A DNA stretch of 64,000 nucleotides, taken from Pseudevernia furfuracea. Lineage: Eukaryota > Ascomycota > Lecanoromycetes > Lecanorales > Parmeliaceae. Location: positions 496,001 through 560,000 of the forward strand of contig JAIUPT010000022.1 of assembly GCA_022315425.1 (NCBI GenBank). Direction: 5' to 3'. Position 1 is the stretch's first letter; every line of letters starts with the position of its first letter. Shown here piece by piece: positions 1 through 11,522 of this stretch. A program made the translations under genes and the position numbers. Under the pieces are notes generated by a model. That model did no database searches, was not told the origin of the DNA, and saw nothing but the letters and a program-made list of their open reading frames with translations.

Positions 1-1099
1 TGCTCTGTATATGGGAGCAATGGAATTTGCTAGCTATGGCTCCCAGGCCTCGGGAACAGTGCTCGATGTTCATCAGATACCAAAAGGCATTATCGTGTCT
101 TCAGCGGCACTCCGACACCACACTGGGTCTGCAGAGTGCCTAAGTGCTTGACTCTATGATATTTATATCATCATTTGAACAGAATTTTGATGGACGTCTG
201 GCCCGTTTGACCGAGCGAACCTTGCCATTTCTGGCTTCTGCTCCCACAACGACAGTGCCAGGGAACGCGAAGGACTAGAAATCCAAGATACAGACTCATA
301 GTAATGGAAAATTTAGGAAGGACTCCTCGCCTCATTTGTAAGCCCCATTGAGTTACGATCATCTCTCTCACTCCAATCCGGAAACCAGAGCAAGTCAGAC
401 GAAGGCAATCACATATCTATCCATCTCGACGAATTTATCCCCCATCCACACACCTATGGACCTCCTTCCTCACATCCAAACACAATCATGACCTCCTCTC
501 CCCACTCCCAACCCAAGCCATGCGGTGCACAGATCAGTAGAGCTCGGACTCATATCTTCATCCATGTGGTCTCTCCGACTGCACCTCGAGACCGGAGAAG
601 AAAGTGAGAGGAGTACAGACAGCCAAGAAAGGGGTTCCGAGGGTAGAAGAGGTGGGGAGGAGGTGAACCCCGAAACTTGCTTTTATGGGGGTGCGTTTCC
701 GCTTTCTCAGTACTCCAAGGAGCAAGAGGTGTCCGGGGACTTTCTCCCAAAGCAGTATGTGTGATTGTGAGAAGTCCAACACACGAATGCACTGACTTCT
801 CCTTTTGTAAGCTTTGATTGCGATTATTTGAGCGAGGAGTGAGGAGAGAAAAGAGGAGTTGAATTGAAGATCTTTTTGGAGAGAAAAGTCGGTAGGGCTT
901 AGCGCCGAGTTGTACAGACGCGACGCTGGAAGTTGGTCGATAACTTTTAACTTATACCTTCAGTAACGTACTGCCTGAAGTAAGTGGGTAAAGCGATGCT
1001 TTTGCTACAACACATGGACTGAGACTTTCAACACTCGTTCGTCCCTTCCCTATTCCTCTCGACTTCTCTTCCTGTGATTTCACTTCTCAAACCTCAAAA
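1..1099. other. Upstream region of RAE1, no gene supported
   Basis: No reading frame here shows a recognisable domain or a spliced continuation. Bases 420-500 are pyrimidine-rich. The segment just before 1100 is C/T-rich, as is common in fungal promoters and 5' leaders, and presumably holds the RAE1 promoter. Short frames at 525-790 on both strands look like chance. Confidence 0.5.
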
Positions 1100-2242
1100 A
1101 TGTCCGGCCTCTTCGGAAGTGCCAGCTCAAGTGCATCCGCCGCAAACAGTACCACGGGCGACATCTCGAAAGACATTGCACTGAACAACCCACCAGAAGA
1201 CAGCATCTCCGATATTTCATTCTCGCCCCAATCAGAACACCTCGCCGTCGCATCATGGGACAAGAAAGTCCGCATCTACGAGATCAATGCACAGGGAGGA
1301 AGTGAAGGTAAAGCTCTCTTTGAGCATGAAGCTCCGGTACTGAGCTGCTGCTGGTCGAAGGTACCATTCCGCGTCTTGTGTACCTGTAGGCGCCCATACT
1401 GACATTTGTGGCAGGACGGTACTAAAGTAGTAGGCGGCGGTGCCGACAAAGCAGCTCGGCTCCTCGACCTTGGCGCAGGCGCTACTACTGCCCAGCAAGT
1501 CGCTGCCCACGATCAGCCAATACGTTGCGTGCGCATGATCGATGTCCCCGGACAAGCTACCCCAGTACTTGTAACAGGGTCCTGGGACAAGACAGTCAAA
1601 TACTGGGATCTACGGCAAGCCAACCCCGTAGCGAGTGTTGGTTGCCAAGAGAGAGTCTACAGTATCGACAGCAAAAACAACCTCCTCGTCATCGGTACAG
1701 CAGACCGGTACATCAACATTGTGAACCTGGACAAACCATCGGAATTCTACAAGACCTTGCAATCTCCACTGAAGTGGCAGACCCGCGTGGTGACCTGCTT
1801 TTCAGATTCTTCTGGCTTCGCCGTCGGCAGCATAGAAGGCCGTTGCGCTATTCAATACGTCGAAGATAAAGACTCGTCCTCAAACTTCAGCTTCAAATGC
1901 CACAGACAAACACCCCCAACCAGCAGAGACATCAGCAACGTCTACTCAGTCAACGCTATTTCTTTCCACCCCGTTCACGGGACATTCAGTACTGCAGGCT
2001 CTGACGGTACATTCCACTTCTGGGATAAAGACGCGAAGCATCGCCTGAAGGGGTATCCGGAGGTTGGAGGGACCATTTCCAGTACCGCCTTCAACCGGGG
2101 CGGGAATATTTTTGCCTATGCCGTGAGCTATGATTGGAGCAAAGGGTATTCCGTGAATACTCCGCAGTCGGTGAACAAGGTTATGTTACACGCGGTGCAG
2201 GGAGACGAGTGCAAGCCCAGACCGAAGGCTGTGAAGAGGTGA
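1100..2242 (+). CDS. RAE1: mRNA export factor Rae1/Gle2, WD40 protein
   Basis: Predicted 362-residue WD40 propeller of the Rae1/Gle2 family. In other eukaryotes it binds nucleoporin Nup98/Nup116 through the GLEBS motif and supports mRNA export at the nuclear pore. Exons are 1100-1360 and 1415-2242, joined across a 54-nt GT-AG intron that keeps frame. The protein opens MSGLFGS. WD-type blades are visible: SWDKKVRIYEI near residue 53, GGADKAARLLDL near 95, SWDKTVKYWDL near 143 and GSDGTFHFWDKD near 282. Length and the C-terminal stretch after the last blade (SYDWSKGY) match Rae1 rather than the related checkpoint protein Bub3, which is known from the family and is not proof here. It faces ACO2 tail to tail. 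Confidence 0.95.
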
Positions 2243-2559
2243 TCCCGCGACGGAGCGGTCAGGGTTGGCATTCCCCCGAACGAAAGGGAGAAATCATTCG
2301 GCGGATCTTTTTTTGAGCGGCTTAAATACCACCAAGCGATTTGCGAAGAGCAGTGGAAACTCGAAAGGGAGGTTTCCAGGCCATTCGTGGAGCAATGTTG
2401 TCAGAGGTTGCACCAGGGATGGAGCATCACAGGAATGACTTGCTTTTGACTTTAGAGCCGGGAGCATAAAAAGCCAGGCAGGAACAACAAATTCTCACGA
2501 AGACAGATCACGATTTGATGCATTACACGTCTGTTTCGATGATCTCTAGGCTTCATACC
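2243..2559. other. Convergent intergenic region RAE1/ACO2
   Basis: About 317 bp between two stop codons. It should contain the two 3' ends. No gene, tRNA or strong hairpin is seen. Confidence 0.5.
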
Positions 2560-5231
2560 TTAGTCTTTCATACCTTCTTTCTTGGCCAGCAAATTCAATG
2601 CACTCCCTGCCAATATGAAGCCAGCTTGATCTTTGCTGATCGTATGCCTGACCTTGATTATCCGCTCTCCATCTCGATTTTCAACCTTCAGACTCACGTC
2701 TCCTTTGCCGCCGTTTTGTAACATGTCATACAGACCAGTTGTAGAAACCACGTCTCCTGCCCGGACTGCTGCATAATCGCCCTCGTTTTCAAAGACTAGA
2801 GGTACAATACCTTGCTTCTTCAAGTTCGTCTCATGTATCCTAGCGAAGCTTTTGGCGAGTATGACACGCCCGCCCAGATACCTAGGCTGCAACGCCGCAT
2901 GCTCTCTCGCGCTACCTTCGCCGTAATTACTCTCAGCAACCACCATCCACTCTTTCCCTTGGTTTTTCCACTTCTCAGCTAGTTGCGGAATGCCGCTCCT
3001 TGGCGGCTCACTAGACTCTGCAAGATCAAAATGGTCATAAGCGATGTTTGTCTCGCCGGTCTCTGCATTTACGGCGCCAATCAGCGTGTTCGCACTTATA
3101 TTGGGTAAATGGCCTTTGTATTTGAGCCATGGGCCTGCGGCCGAGATTGTGTCGGTGGTACATTGACCTTTGATTTTATAAAGGACGCGGAGACCTTCAA
3201 GTTCCCCAGAAGGAAATGGAGCAAACGGTTCAAGAACAGCGAGACGATCAGAGGTTGGAGATATTATGACCGGTTGGTCAGGAGAAGGAACTCCAGGAGT
3301 TGGAGCGAGCAGTGGATTGCCTTGGGCGAAGCCCGCAGACGGGAGCTCGAGTCCTGAAGGAGGAGAGAACTGGAATCGGCTGCCAGAGGGCGTGGGAATG
3401 GTGTCGGTCAGTGGGTTGAACGTTGTGCTGCCAGCATAAGACATGGCTGTGACGATTTCAGGTGAGGCCAGAAAGTTCATAGTGGATGGGTTGCCATCGT
3501 TCCGCCCCTTGAAGTTGCGGTTATAGGATGAGAAAATAGCATTCGTTTCCCCTTTCGACACGCCGTCGGTACGTTTCCACTGGCCGATGCATGGTCCACA
3601 AGCATTGGCTAGGACAGTACCTCCAGCGGAGGAGAAGGTTTCCAATGTCGAGTCCCGGGCAAGTGTTGCTCGTATTTGCTCACTGCCTGGCGTGATGAAA
3701 AAGTCGGCTTTTGGCTCCAACCCGGCGGCTGACGCTTGCTTGACAATGTCTTCGGCCCTGGTCATATCTTGGTACGAGCTATTCGTGCAACTTCCGATCA
3801 ATCCTGCGCCAAAAGATTCCGGCCATTCGTTGATCTTAACCGCATCTTTGAACTGTGAGAGAGGGGTAGAAAGATCTGGCGTGAATGGTCCGTTAATATG
3901 CGGTTCAAGACTAGAAAGGTCGATAGTAACAACTTCATCGTACACGGCCTCAGGGTCAGCGCGGAACAACTGTTTTCCTAGCGACTTCCGTGCAGCGTAA
4001 GTGCAGACTTTTTGTAACAAAAGTGATCTATGCGTAAGTGATCTATGCGTTGATCGCAGGTAAGGCACCATGCTTTGCGTGAACGGAAATATAGACGTCG
4101 TGGCACCCACTTCGGCTCCCATATTGCATATCGTAGCCATACTAGATTACCATTTCGGAGTTAGTATTGTCTATGAGACGGTGAATATTGAGACTTGGAA
4201 CATGTTTACAGAGGATATACTCCTAGACATGTCTCAAGACTCAAGGTTTGGTCCCAAAGAGGAAAAATAGACCCCAAAAATACGTACCCAGTACAACTTA
4301 TAGAGTCCACACCCGAGCCAAAATATTCAATAATAAAGCCCGTGCCTCCCCGTACGGTCAGGAGACCTGCCAGCTTCATGATAACGTCTTTTGGGGCAGC
4401 CCAACCGCTCAATTGCCCTTGCAGTTTAACACCAAGAATTCTAGGAGCTTTCAATTCCCACGGCGCATCCACCAAAGCGTCCACCGCATCTGCGCCACCT
4501 ACACCAATAGCGATGGCCCCCAAGCCGCCAGCATTTGGAGTGTGACTGTCAGTTCCGAGCATCATGAGGCCCGGCGCAGCATAGTTCTCCAGGACAGTCT
4601 GATGTATTATGCCTGCGCCAGGCGGCCAGAACTCGATCCCATACTTCTTGGCCGCTGACTCTAAGAAATCGAACACCTCCTTGTTACCCGTAATCGAAGC
4701 AGGGAGATCAACATCCGCGCCTCTTTCTCCGACTATCATGTGGTCACAATGAATACTCGTAGGCACTGCTGTAGATGAGAGGCCGCAAGACATGAATTGC
4801 AGCAGCGCCATCTGTGCGGATGCATCTTGCATGGCCACCCTGTCTGGCTTGAGTTTGAGAGTGGCATTTCCCCTGACCTCCTTGCCATTCTGGGTGTTTG
4901 ATAGCAGAGACTCCGCAACATTATCCAAATGCGAATACAGAATTTTCTCCGCAAGAGTGAGCTGTGTCTCTTTTCCAAGTACTTTGTAAACCTTCTGCAG
5001 CTTTTTGTGAATGCGTTTGTAGGGAGGGATTCTTGAAGCGAGATCTGAACTTGGCAGAGTCCTTGGTATCGCCTCTGTGGCCAAGTATCGAAGGCGAGGG
5101 GCACCAGTTGGGCGTAGACTTTTGATATTCTGACAGGGTCAATCAAGCTGACTTTCTGATATCGCGGATGTCATACCAACCTTCAATGAAGCAACCGCCC
5201 CGGCCTTGGATCGCGCACATAAAGAGTGCAT
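2560..5231 (-). CDS. ACO2: Aconitase-family homocitrate dehydratase, mitochondrial (Aco2/AcoB type)
   Basis: Predicted 824-residue aconitase paralogue of the Aco2/AcoB branch, which in fungi dehydrates homocitrate in lysine synthesis in mitochondria. Exons are 5181-5231, 4288-5129 and 2560-4141. The first intron (51 nt) joins a short exon giving an Arg/Ala/Lys-rich presequence (MHSLCARSKAGAVASLK), typical of mitochondrial import. The second (146 nt) joins CTG to MATICNMG. Cluster cysteines are present in GSCTNSS and ACGPCIGQW, along with HCDHMI and GTDSHT. EGSAREH has Ala where canonical aconitase has a second Ser, a feature of this branch. The usual DHIS motif reads DTIS here. A 15-bp tandem duplication at 4021-4050 lengthens a variable linker. 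The family call is firm. Homocitrate rather than citrate as substrate is inferred from branch similarity. Confidence 0.93.
4021..4050. repeat. 15-bp perfect tandem duplication inside ACO2
   Basis: The unit AAGTGATCTATGCGT occurs twice in a row. On the coding strand it duplicates five residues, giving a THRSLTHRSL pattern in the variable linker between the ICNMGAE block and the VYDEV block. The duplication keeps frame. Confidence 0.9.
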
Positions 5232-5746
5232 GCTTGCTACAAACTAATTTTGTCAAGGTGGGAAGAATGAGCCAAAATCGATAATCTTATCGAACACCAA
5301 CGCAGCCAGTTTTTCCAACCACTTAACTACGGATCAAAAAAAAGTCATTTGCAGAATGTTGCAGCACTGTTTGGGTTCTCGGTAATTACTAGAATATCAG
5401 TAGACAATCCTACGTGTTTATGGGCATTTGCACTATTGAATATCAAGCATCAATGGATGGGCAAATTTTCGGTGATTAATAAATGGATAAATTAATTAGT
5501 CCCAACTATCAACAGCGAGATGTAGCTAACCAGCAGAGACTGCTCCTAGTCCCGCTGTTTGAATGTTCCAAGATCTCTCTCATCAAGCCAGTAATGCCTA
5601 TCTATAAAATGATACATCTGCTCCGAAGGAAGCGAAGAGGTCGAAGGATCACTTTGCATTGCCGCCCTAGATGCATAAATGTTCCCGCCAAAGCGAGGCC
5701 TCGAGTAGGCTCTATACATGACACGCGGCATGGAGCCTCAGGTGAG
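5232..5746. other. Intergenic region upstream of ACO2
   Basis: 515 bp between the ACO2 start and the stop of the GPI-protein gene, both on the reverse strand. It should hold the ACO2 promoter. It is A/T-rich around 5330-5510 and no gene is seen. Confidence 0.45.
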
Positions 5747-6651
5747 TCACAGGGCCATGGCGATACCAGCGACTGCCAGGAGTCCAGCAGCGACAGAGCC
5801 AACGTTCTTTGTTGCGGCCCCAGTGAAGCTTAGTCCGGATCCAGTTTTTGACGGAGCGACGGGGGTGATTGGAGAGCCGGAGGCTACACCTGATCCCGAG
5901 CCTGAGCCTGAGGCTGAGCCTGATCCCGAGCCCGAGCCCGAGCTCGAACCCGAACCTACAGCGCCGGTTACGAAGGGGCCCGATGCCCCAGTTCCAGTTG
6001 CATATCCAGTAGCACCAACTACGGCGCTGGTGCTGTGGATGAGTCAGTCGAAGAGCTATACTGGTCAACGGATTGGGGTATCTTACACAATAGCTGTGGT
6101 CTTTGTGCATGAACATTCCTTATCGAAATATGTGGATGTGGATGTATATACGATCGGGTAAAGTGCTGAACTGTTGGAGCTGCCGGATGGAGATGCGGTG
6201 CCTGATGCAAATGCTGTGCCTGATGCGGATGCTGAGCTTGAAGTTGAGTTGGAGCATGCTAAGGAGGGCGCTGAGTTAGCTGATGGTCTATAAAACATGT
6301 CGACAAAGGACTTGGTAACGTACAGCCATAACCCGCCTCCTCGCAAGCGGTCTTGTATGAAGACAAGGCGGCGGCCTGGTCTCCAGAAGGGCAGAGATCG
6401 GACTGGATGCGCGACTTGAACTCTGCCGCTTCTTTACAGCAAAGAGTCTTCTGGTCGGCTGTATAAGATCCTGGGGATTCAGTCTGGAATGAACTATGAT
6501 GCCTGTTAGATTATACGGCGACCTCGACGTTGAAGGAACATTCATACGAAAAGACTTTCATGAAGCAGGCAGGCTGTACGACTGCTTGTGCAACAGCTAT
6601 TTGAGCATGAGCCGCGAAAAGAGCGCAGACGAGAGCGGTTTTGGCGAACAT
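5747..6651 (-). CDS. Secreted GPI-anchored serine/glycine-rich protein
   Basis: Predicted 247-residue cell-surface protein, not assignable to a named family. Exons are 6548-6651, 6324-6493, 6087-6270 and 5747-6032, with introns of 54, 53 and 54 nt that all have good donors (GTATGA, GTACGT, GTAAGA). The first 22 or so residues (MFAKTALVCALFAAHAQIAV) form a signal peptide. A Cys-containing domain follows (PAC, LCC, DLC, TAC, YGC), then a Ser/Ala linker, a second Cys pair (KECSCTK), a long Ser-Gly repeat stretch, and a C-terminal tail TGAATKNVGSVAAGLLAVAG followed by hydrophobic residues to the stop, which is a classic GPI-attachment signal. The Cys spacing is not a canonical eight-cysteine CFEM domain. 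The role is probably in the cell wall or surface (inference). Confidence 0.85.
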
Positions 6652-7592
6652 GGCGAAGAATGTTTGTTGTTGCTTTGTTCTGGTGGGTGGATTACGAGAG
6701 GGAGAATTAAATTTGAAGTGAGCGTGTATTGAGCAAAGGATTGCGACAGATGAAATGAATGAAGTGAGTGCTAAAGAGCGACTGGAGGTCAAATGGGAAA
6801 CGGGAGAGGGATAGATGTTAATGAAAAGGAGAAGAAGTATTAATATTTATTGAAGGAGAGTGTGCGTGTTTTTGTTGCAAAAGAGAAAAAGAGAGAAAGA
6901 TCAAAGATCAAAGATCAAAGAAAAGAGCGAGGCACATGAAACTGGAGGGAAAAGGGAAACTCAGGGGTATGGGGCTTACGCCTGCCTAATAATAACAAGC
7001 GTCCCATTAGGCCTTAGCACAAGTTTTAAGCGTTTTAGCGTGTCCAGTCGGATTTCGCGTCTGACCTTTCTTTCTTCCTGTAGGCTGTACCTGCATATCT
7101 CAACGGCCTTCCCGTCAGGTACACACATACGCGAGAACTATATACAGTACATATGTAAGGTATGCATGTGCCATGTCGTTCAAGAAAACCTCGATTTTTG
7201 ATGACTTCGTATTGACGGATAAAAGGTTTTCCAACACGGAGTAATACTTCCATAATTAAAGCGATTCCGCTGTGATACACTATCATATTAGTAGATTGAT
7301 GGATTTCGCTCCACAGTGCAACCTTATACTGCTACAACTGCAAACGAGTCGGATTAAAATATCGGTTCCAGCATCACAGAGAATCAGCCATAACGTCTTG
7401 AGAAACGAATGAACCTTGTTGCGAGCCAGATCATCAGATAGTAAATCCATCTTTGAGCTAAGTTTTTTTCCATCTTTAGGTGTTTATTCGAGCCTGGCGC
7501 CAGATTCGAACCCTTCGATACGATTGCAGACTCAACGCTGCCTCCTCTCAAGATGATGAGATTGTATGGGGTTTGAGGTGCATGACTGTTGT
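6652..7592. other. Intergenic region with purine-rich simple sequence
   Basis: About 940 bp. Around 6870-6930 there is A/G-rich simple sequence with a short GATCAAA run (about three copies). No coding signal. The part next to 6652 should carry the promoter of the GPI-protein gene. Confidence 0.45.
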
Positions 7593-8856
7593 TCATCCAC
7601 CTGTAGCTTCCCTATAGAAAGATATGCTTCCGTTCGCTCCAGCTGTAGCAAACCCCTCATTCTTCCCAGTCTTCGGCAACCACTTGACGCTCCACAGAGT
7701 CTTCTCTATCTCCGTATGCGTTGCGACACATGTTCGCTGTTCGATAGACCACACCTTCACTTTGCCGTCAAATGCCCTAAAAACAGCATTAGAAGGCCTC
7801 GGGAGGAGAAGAGACGGTCACAAGCATACCCGCTCAATAAAAACTCTCCGGTATCACTCCAGTCTAACGAGAAAATCCATGCTCCGTGACCGGTAAGAGC
7901 TGCTACCTGGTCGCCAGAAGAGACGTCGTACAAGGCGATTACCCTGGAGTCACCAGCAGCTGCGAGTAGCGTACCTCTTGGCGAAAATGCAACGGCTCGC
8001 ACAGGCTTGACGAGGCCTAGCAAGAATTTAGCAGAGGTCAATGCACTCCGATTGTGGATGGCTTGCCGGGCAGTGAGTGCAACAACCTTCCGGTATCATT
8101 GTTGAATATGTAGATTCCACCATTCTCATGCCCAGAAGCCGTAAATCTTCCATCCACGGACTACCAACGTATCAACCAGCATTCTCCGCGCCCTGTGAAT
8201 AACGACATACTAAGTCTATGCTCATCCCGAAACTCCCTTTGGTCTCGAATTCGCGAATTTTCGCCCCATCTGCTGCGAGAGTGTCCCATACATTGATTCT
8301 CCCATCGAACGACGTAGCAGCAAGGTATTGGCCATCCTCGGAAAGAGCTATTGACCATATCTCTCCCGCTTTGTTGCCATCTGCTTAGATATCAGCACTC
8401 CAATCTCTTCAGATGGGATAGCTTTGGAATAGGGAAAGCCGCACCCACAATCTTGGTCCTTTCACTCCACCGCCCATCATCTCGTGCTGCCCAGATTTTG
8501 ACCTCGCCCCCGAAGCCCACACTAGCGGCGACATGTCCATTCGTGCTTATGGCAGTATGATGGCAGCCTAATTTGTGAGCATTATCAAGAGTCTGAAAGA
8601 GGGGAAAGTCGGGTTGGTTGGTGGAGTGGACTTGGATGGACGAAGAGCCGGAAGAGGACAAAATCTGAGATGCTGCGGTGCTTAGGGAAAAGATGTCTGT
8701 AGGATGGGCTAAGACTTGATGAGTAAAGTCCTAGTAAATGGAACGTCGGTCAGCCGTAGTCTTACCATGATCAATAGTGTGCGTGGTAAGGTATTGCTTT
8801 GACTGGCGAAATTTAGATACATTTCCTGCACCTTAGGGAGATTATGATCTTACCAT
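7593..8856 (-). CDS. SKI8: Ski complex / meiotic recombination WD40 protein Ski8 (Rec14)
   Basis: Predicted 312-residue WD40 protein matching Ski8/Rec14, a subunit of the cytosolic Ski complex that feeds mRNA to the exosome and, in some fungi, a partner of Spo11. Seven exons: 8854-8856, 8766-8802, 8445-8708, 8211-8380, 8067-8160, 7830-8016 and 7593-7776. The coding part of the first exon is only the ATG, followed directly by GTAAG; the next exon begins SKQYLTTHT, as Ski8 proteins do. Signature blocks include HPTDIFSL, HKLGCHH, GGEVKIW, KPVRAVAFSP, SLDWSDTGE and the tail AGANGSISFYREATGG. The intron at 8017-8066 starts GCAAG, a GC-AG intron, and is needed to join LPG to LVKP. All junctions keep frame. 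Confidence 0.93.
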
Positions 8857-9224
8857 CGTTGACGATATCCAGTCCTTTTTGCATACTTGGTTGGAAATGA
8901 ATAGAAAAGAAGGGAATATTGCTAGCGACGAATATTGTGAAGGTTAAGAAGTGAGGAAGTTAGGAGTTTCACTCTACAGGCAAGGGTTCACTTCTCTCGA
9001 CCAAGTAAGTCATACCATGAATGAGAAAATCTTGCTCTGACCGTGCAATATGATGGTCCGCTTAAATATTTGCAGATAAGAACGAACTCTATGCTATGCC
9101 CACTATACGACTATACGCTGATGCACGGAGCCCGAAGCTTTTGCATTTAGCACCGTACGCCAACCCAATGCTCCTATGCACCACGCTCTGCCGCCAAACC
9201 TCCGATCTCTAGTACAGGTTTGCA
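8857..9224. other. Intergenic region upstream of SKI8
   Basis: 368 bp. Presumably the SKI8 promoter and the bL32m 3' end. No gene or structured RNA seen. Confidence 0.4.
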
Positions 9225-9700
9225 TTATGCGTCCGCCGTTGCTGTCTTCTCCTCAGACCCTCCAGATCCCTTCTTACCCCACATATCTCGGATCTCTGAA
9301 GAAGATCAGCTAAGCAAATCCCTGACAAGCAAGCAAGTTAATACGGACCATCGACGCAAAACGGACACAGTAGATGCGCTCTCTTGACATTGCCACAAGC
9401 CGAGCACTTGTTCAGGGCAGTTACATCTTTCAAAGCCTTCCCTGCCATGAACCGTTGACGCTTTTTCCTATGTGATGTCTTCTTTTTAGGTACCGCTCGC
9501 AGAATTGATTCCCAGAGCCCAACCAATATTGATGGGACGTCGAATCGATTGACAGTGGGTATGGTAACTAATGGATGTAGGATTGGTCGTAGGAGATGTC
9601 CGACAATGGGGGCCGTCCTTATAGATAACGAGGATATGGTGGCTGGAGACATAGTCGCGAGTGGCATGAGGAGCGGAGGGAACAACTGGCGCAGGCTCAT
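9225..9700 (-). CDS. MRPL32: Mitochondrial large-subunit ribosomal protein bL32m
   Basis: Predicted 140-residue precursor of mitochondrial ribosomal protein L32. Exons are 9349-9700 and 9225-9295, with a 53-nt intron between CVD and EIRDMW. The N-terminal part is a long hydrophobic/basic presequence. The mature part starts around AVPKKKTSHRKKRQR, which is the conserved bL32 start, and carries a zinc ribbon (CSACGNVKRAHLLCPFC, two CxxC pairs). In yeast the presequence is removed by the m-AAA protease; that is known for the family and not visible here. The start is the ATG at 9700; the frame is open a little further upstream but without another ATG. It is divergent with CDC10. Confidence 0.93.
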
Positions 9701-9976
9701 AGTGGGCACTTGATTCAATTAAAATGCGCTTTTCTGGTAGTTCATTTGTGGATGATACTTCGTCAAGCGCCGTATTGATTGACTTTACTCCGTACAGGAA
9801 AGAAAATCAAGCCTGCGCGCTAGCGCGACCCCCCTTTCAAATGTTTGCCGAAGCTCGCCCCCAGCTGCCTCCTTGACCAAATGATGAACAACAAGTCCAG
9901 CCTTGACACACTGACCTAAGGACTCGACTCATTCCTCATTCTAAGCACACTCAGGCTCCACCCTGTTCAGTCCATC
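9701..9976. promoter_or_regulatory. Shared intergenic promoter region bL32m/CDC10
   Basis: 276 bp between two divergent start codons. It must contain both promoters or 5' leaders. No TATA box or other element is distinct enough to call. Confidence 0.4.
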
Positions 9977-11217
9977 ATGGCAACTGCGATGCCTCCCCAG
10001 CAAGGTCCCGTGATGCCCAAGAGCCACGTCGGTTTTGACAGCATCACTACCCAGATTGAACGCAAACTCCTCAAACGTGGTTTCCAATTCAATGTCATCT
10101 GCGTTGGTATGGCTAAAATATACATGCTGTGGCGACATCTTTCTATTTCTGACAATTGTTGCAGGTCAAACAGGATTGGGGAAATCGACCCTTATAAACA
10201 CCATCTTCGCATCTCATCTCATAGACTCCAAAGGTCGTCTCTCTCCTTCTGAGCCTGTCCGAAATACCACCGAGATCCAATCGGTCTCACATGGTGCGCC
10301 CAAAAATCTCTGAATCCTGGAGAGGCGCTAAAGATATACGATAGTAATTGAGGAGAATGGCGTACGCCTACGACTCAACATTGTCGACACTCCAGGCTAC
10401 GGTGATCAGGTTAATAACGACAGATGGTAAGGAGCCACGCTCCACACTGGTACACAGGCAATCTAATTCGCTGTAGTTGGGATCCCATTGTCAAGTACAT
10501 TAAGGATCAGCACTCGGCATACCTACGAAAGGAACTTACGGCGCAACGAGAGCGATATATCCAAGATACTCGTGTCCACTGTTGTCTGTTTTTCATCCAA
10601 CCATCAGGTCATGCGTACGTTGCCGTTAGCATTGATGCTCGATTTCGCACAAGACTATACTGACCCTCTCCAGCCTCAAGCCCATAGATATTGTGGTTCT
10701 GAAGAAGCTCTCTGATGTTGTCAACGTCGTACCTGTGATTGCGAAGTCTGATTCGTTGACCTTGGAGGAGCGCATGGCCTTCAAGGAGCGAATCAAGGAA
10801 GAATTCACGTTCCACAATCTGCGAATGTACCCTTATGATAATGAAGAGCAGGATGCAGAGGAACGTGCTACAAACAGCAGTATCAAGGATCTCATACCCT
10901 TCGCCGTGGTTGGGTCAGAGAACTCCATCGTCGTTGGTGGACGATCAGTGCGTGGCCGCCAGAATCGCTGGGGTGTGATCAACGTTGAGGATGAGAACCA
11001 CTGCGAGTTTGTGTCACTGAGGAACTTCCTGACTCGCACGCACCTACAAGACCTCATCGAAACTACATCGCAGATCCATTACGAGACTTTCCGTGCAAAG
11101 CAACTACTGGCACTCAAAGAGAACAGTGCTGCTGGTCAGGGTAGCAGACCTATCAGCCCTTCTGCGGATCGGGAGTTGAGCAGGCAGTCGCAAAGAATGA
11201 CAATGAATGGATATTGA
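9977..11217 (+). CDS. CDC10: Septin, Cdc10/AspD group
   Basis: Predicted 340-residue septin GTPase, a filament-forming protein of the septum and cell cortex. Five exons: 9977-10106, 10165-10293, 10345-10426, 10477-10614 and 10674-11217, with introns of 50-59 nt, all in frame. G-motifs are visible: GQTGLGKST (P-loop), DTPGYGD (G3) and AKSD (G4). The entry block HVGFDSITTQIERKLLKRGF and the block KELTAQRERYIQDTRVH match the Cdc10 group closely. The protein ends soon after the septin unique element (FRAKQLLALKEN) without a long C-terminal coiled coil, which is typical of Cdc10 and unlike Cdc3, Cdc11 or Cdc12. Confidence 0.95.
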
Positions 11218-11522
11218 GAAAAGAACGCCCGGAAAGTTCTCCAGATTCCAGAAAAGTCGACTTGTCTCAGCGTGCAGCAGCTCTAGTTTTCATTTGCAAG
11301 GTCAGTGGGGAATGTGCGACTGGGACTTTCTGACCCACATAGGTAATCTGCAAGCGACTGTCCTTTTAGAGATGAGTTTGCTCATCGAAACCCAAAGATT
11401 CATGTGGACTGTGGACAGCACGAGTAGACCGCTTAGGACCTAGTTAATTAGCCTTTCATGATCATTATGAAGATGAGAGCCTCCTCTATGGTTCTATTAA
11501 ATGGGATCATCAAGCGACAAAC
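11218..11522. other. Convergent intergenic region CDC10/GUK1
   Basis: 305 bp between two stop codons; nothing beyond probable 3' ends. Confidence 0.4.

Noticed and set aside
525..792. Short overlapping frames on both strands near 525-790
   Set aside because: No domain, no spliced continuation, and overlapping frames of equal length on both strands indicate chance.
5718..6161. Forward-strand frame with Pro/Glu repeats (EPEPEPE type)
   Set aside because: It is the antisense shadow of the Ser-Gly repeats of the GPI-anchored protein on the reverse strand, which has a signal peptide, matched splice sites and a GPI tail.
6895..6925. GATCAAA short repeat as a CRISPR or minisatellite
   Set aside because: Only about three 8-bp copies without spacers; simple sequence in a eukaryotic genome.
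7480..7570. Possible reverse-strand tRNA (GGGTTCGAATC box)
   Set aside because: The B-box-like sequence is present, but the T stem does not pair, no acceptor stem closes and no convincing A box exists.
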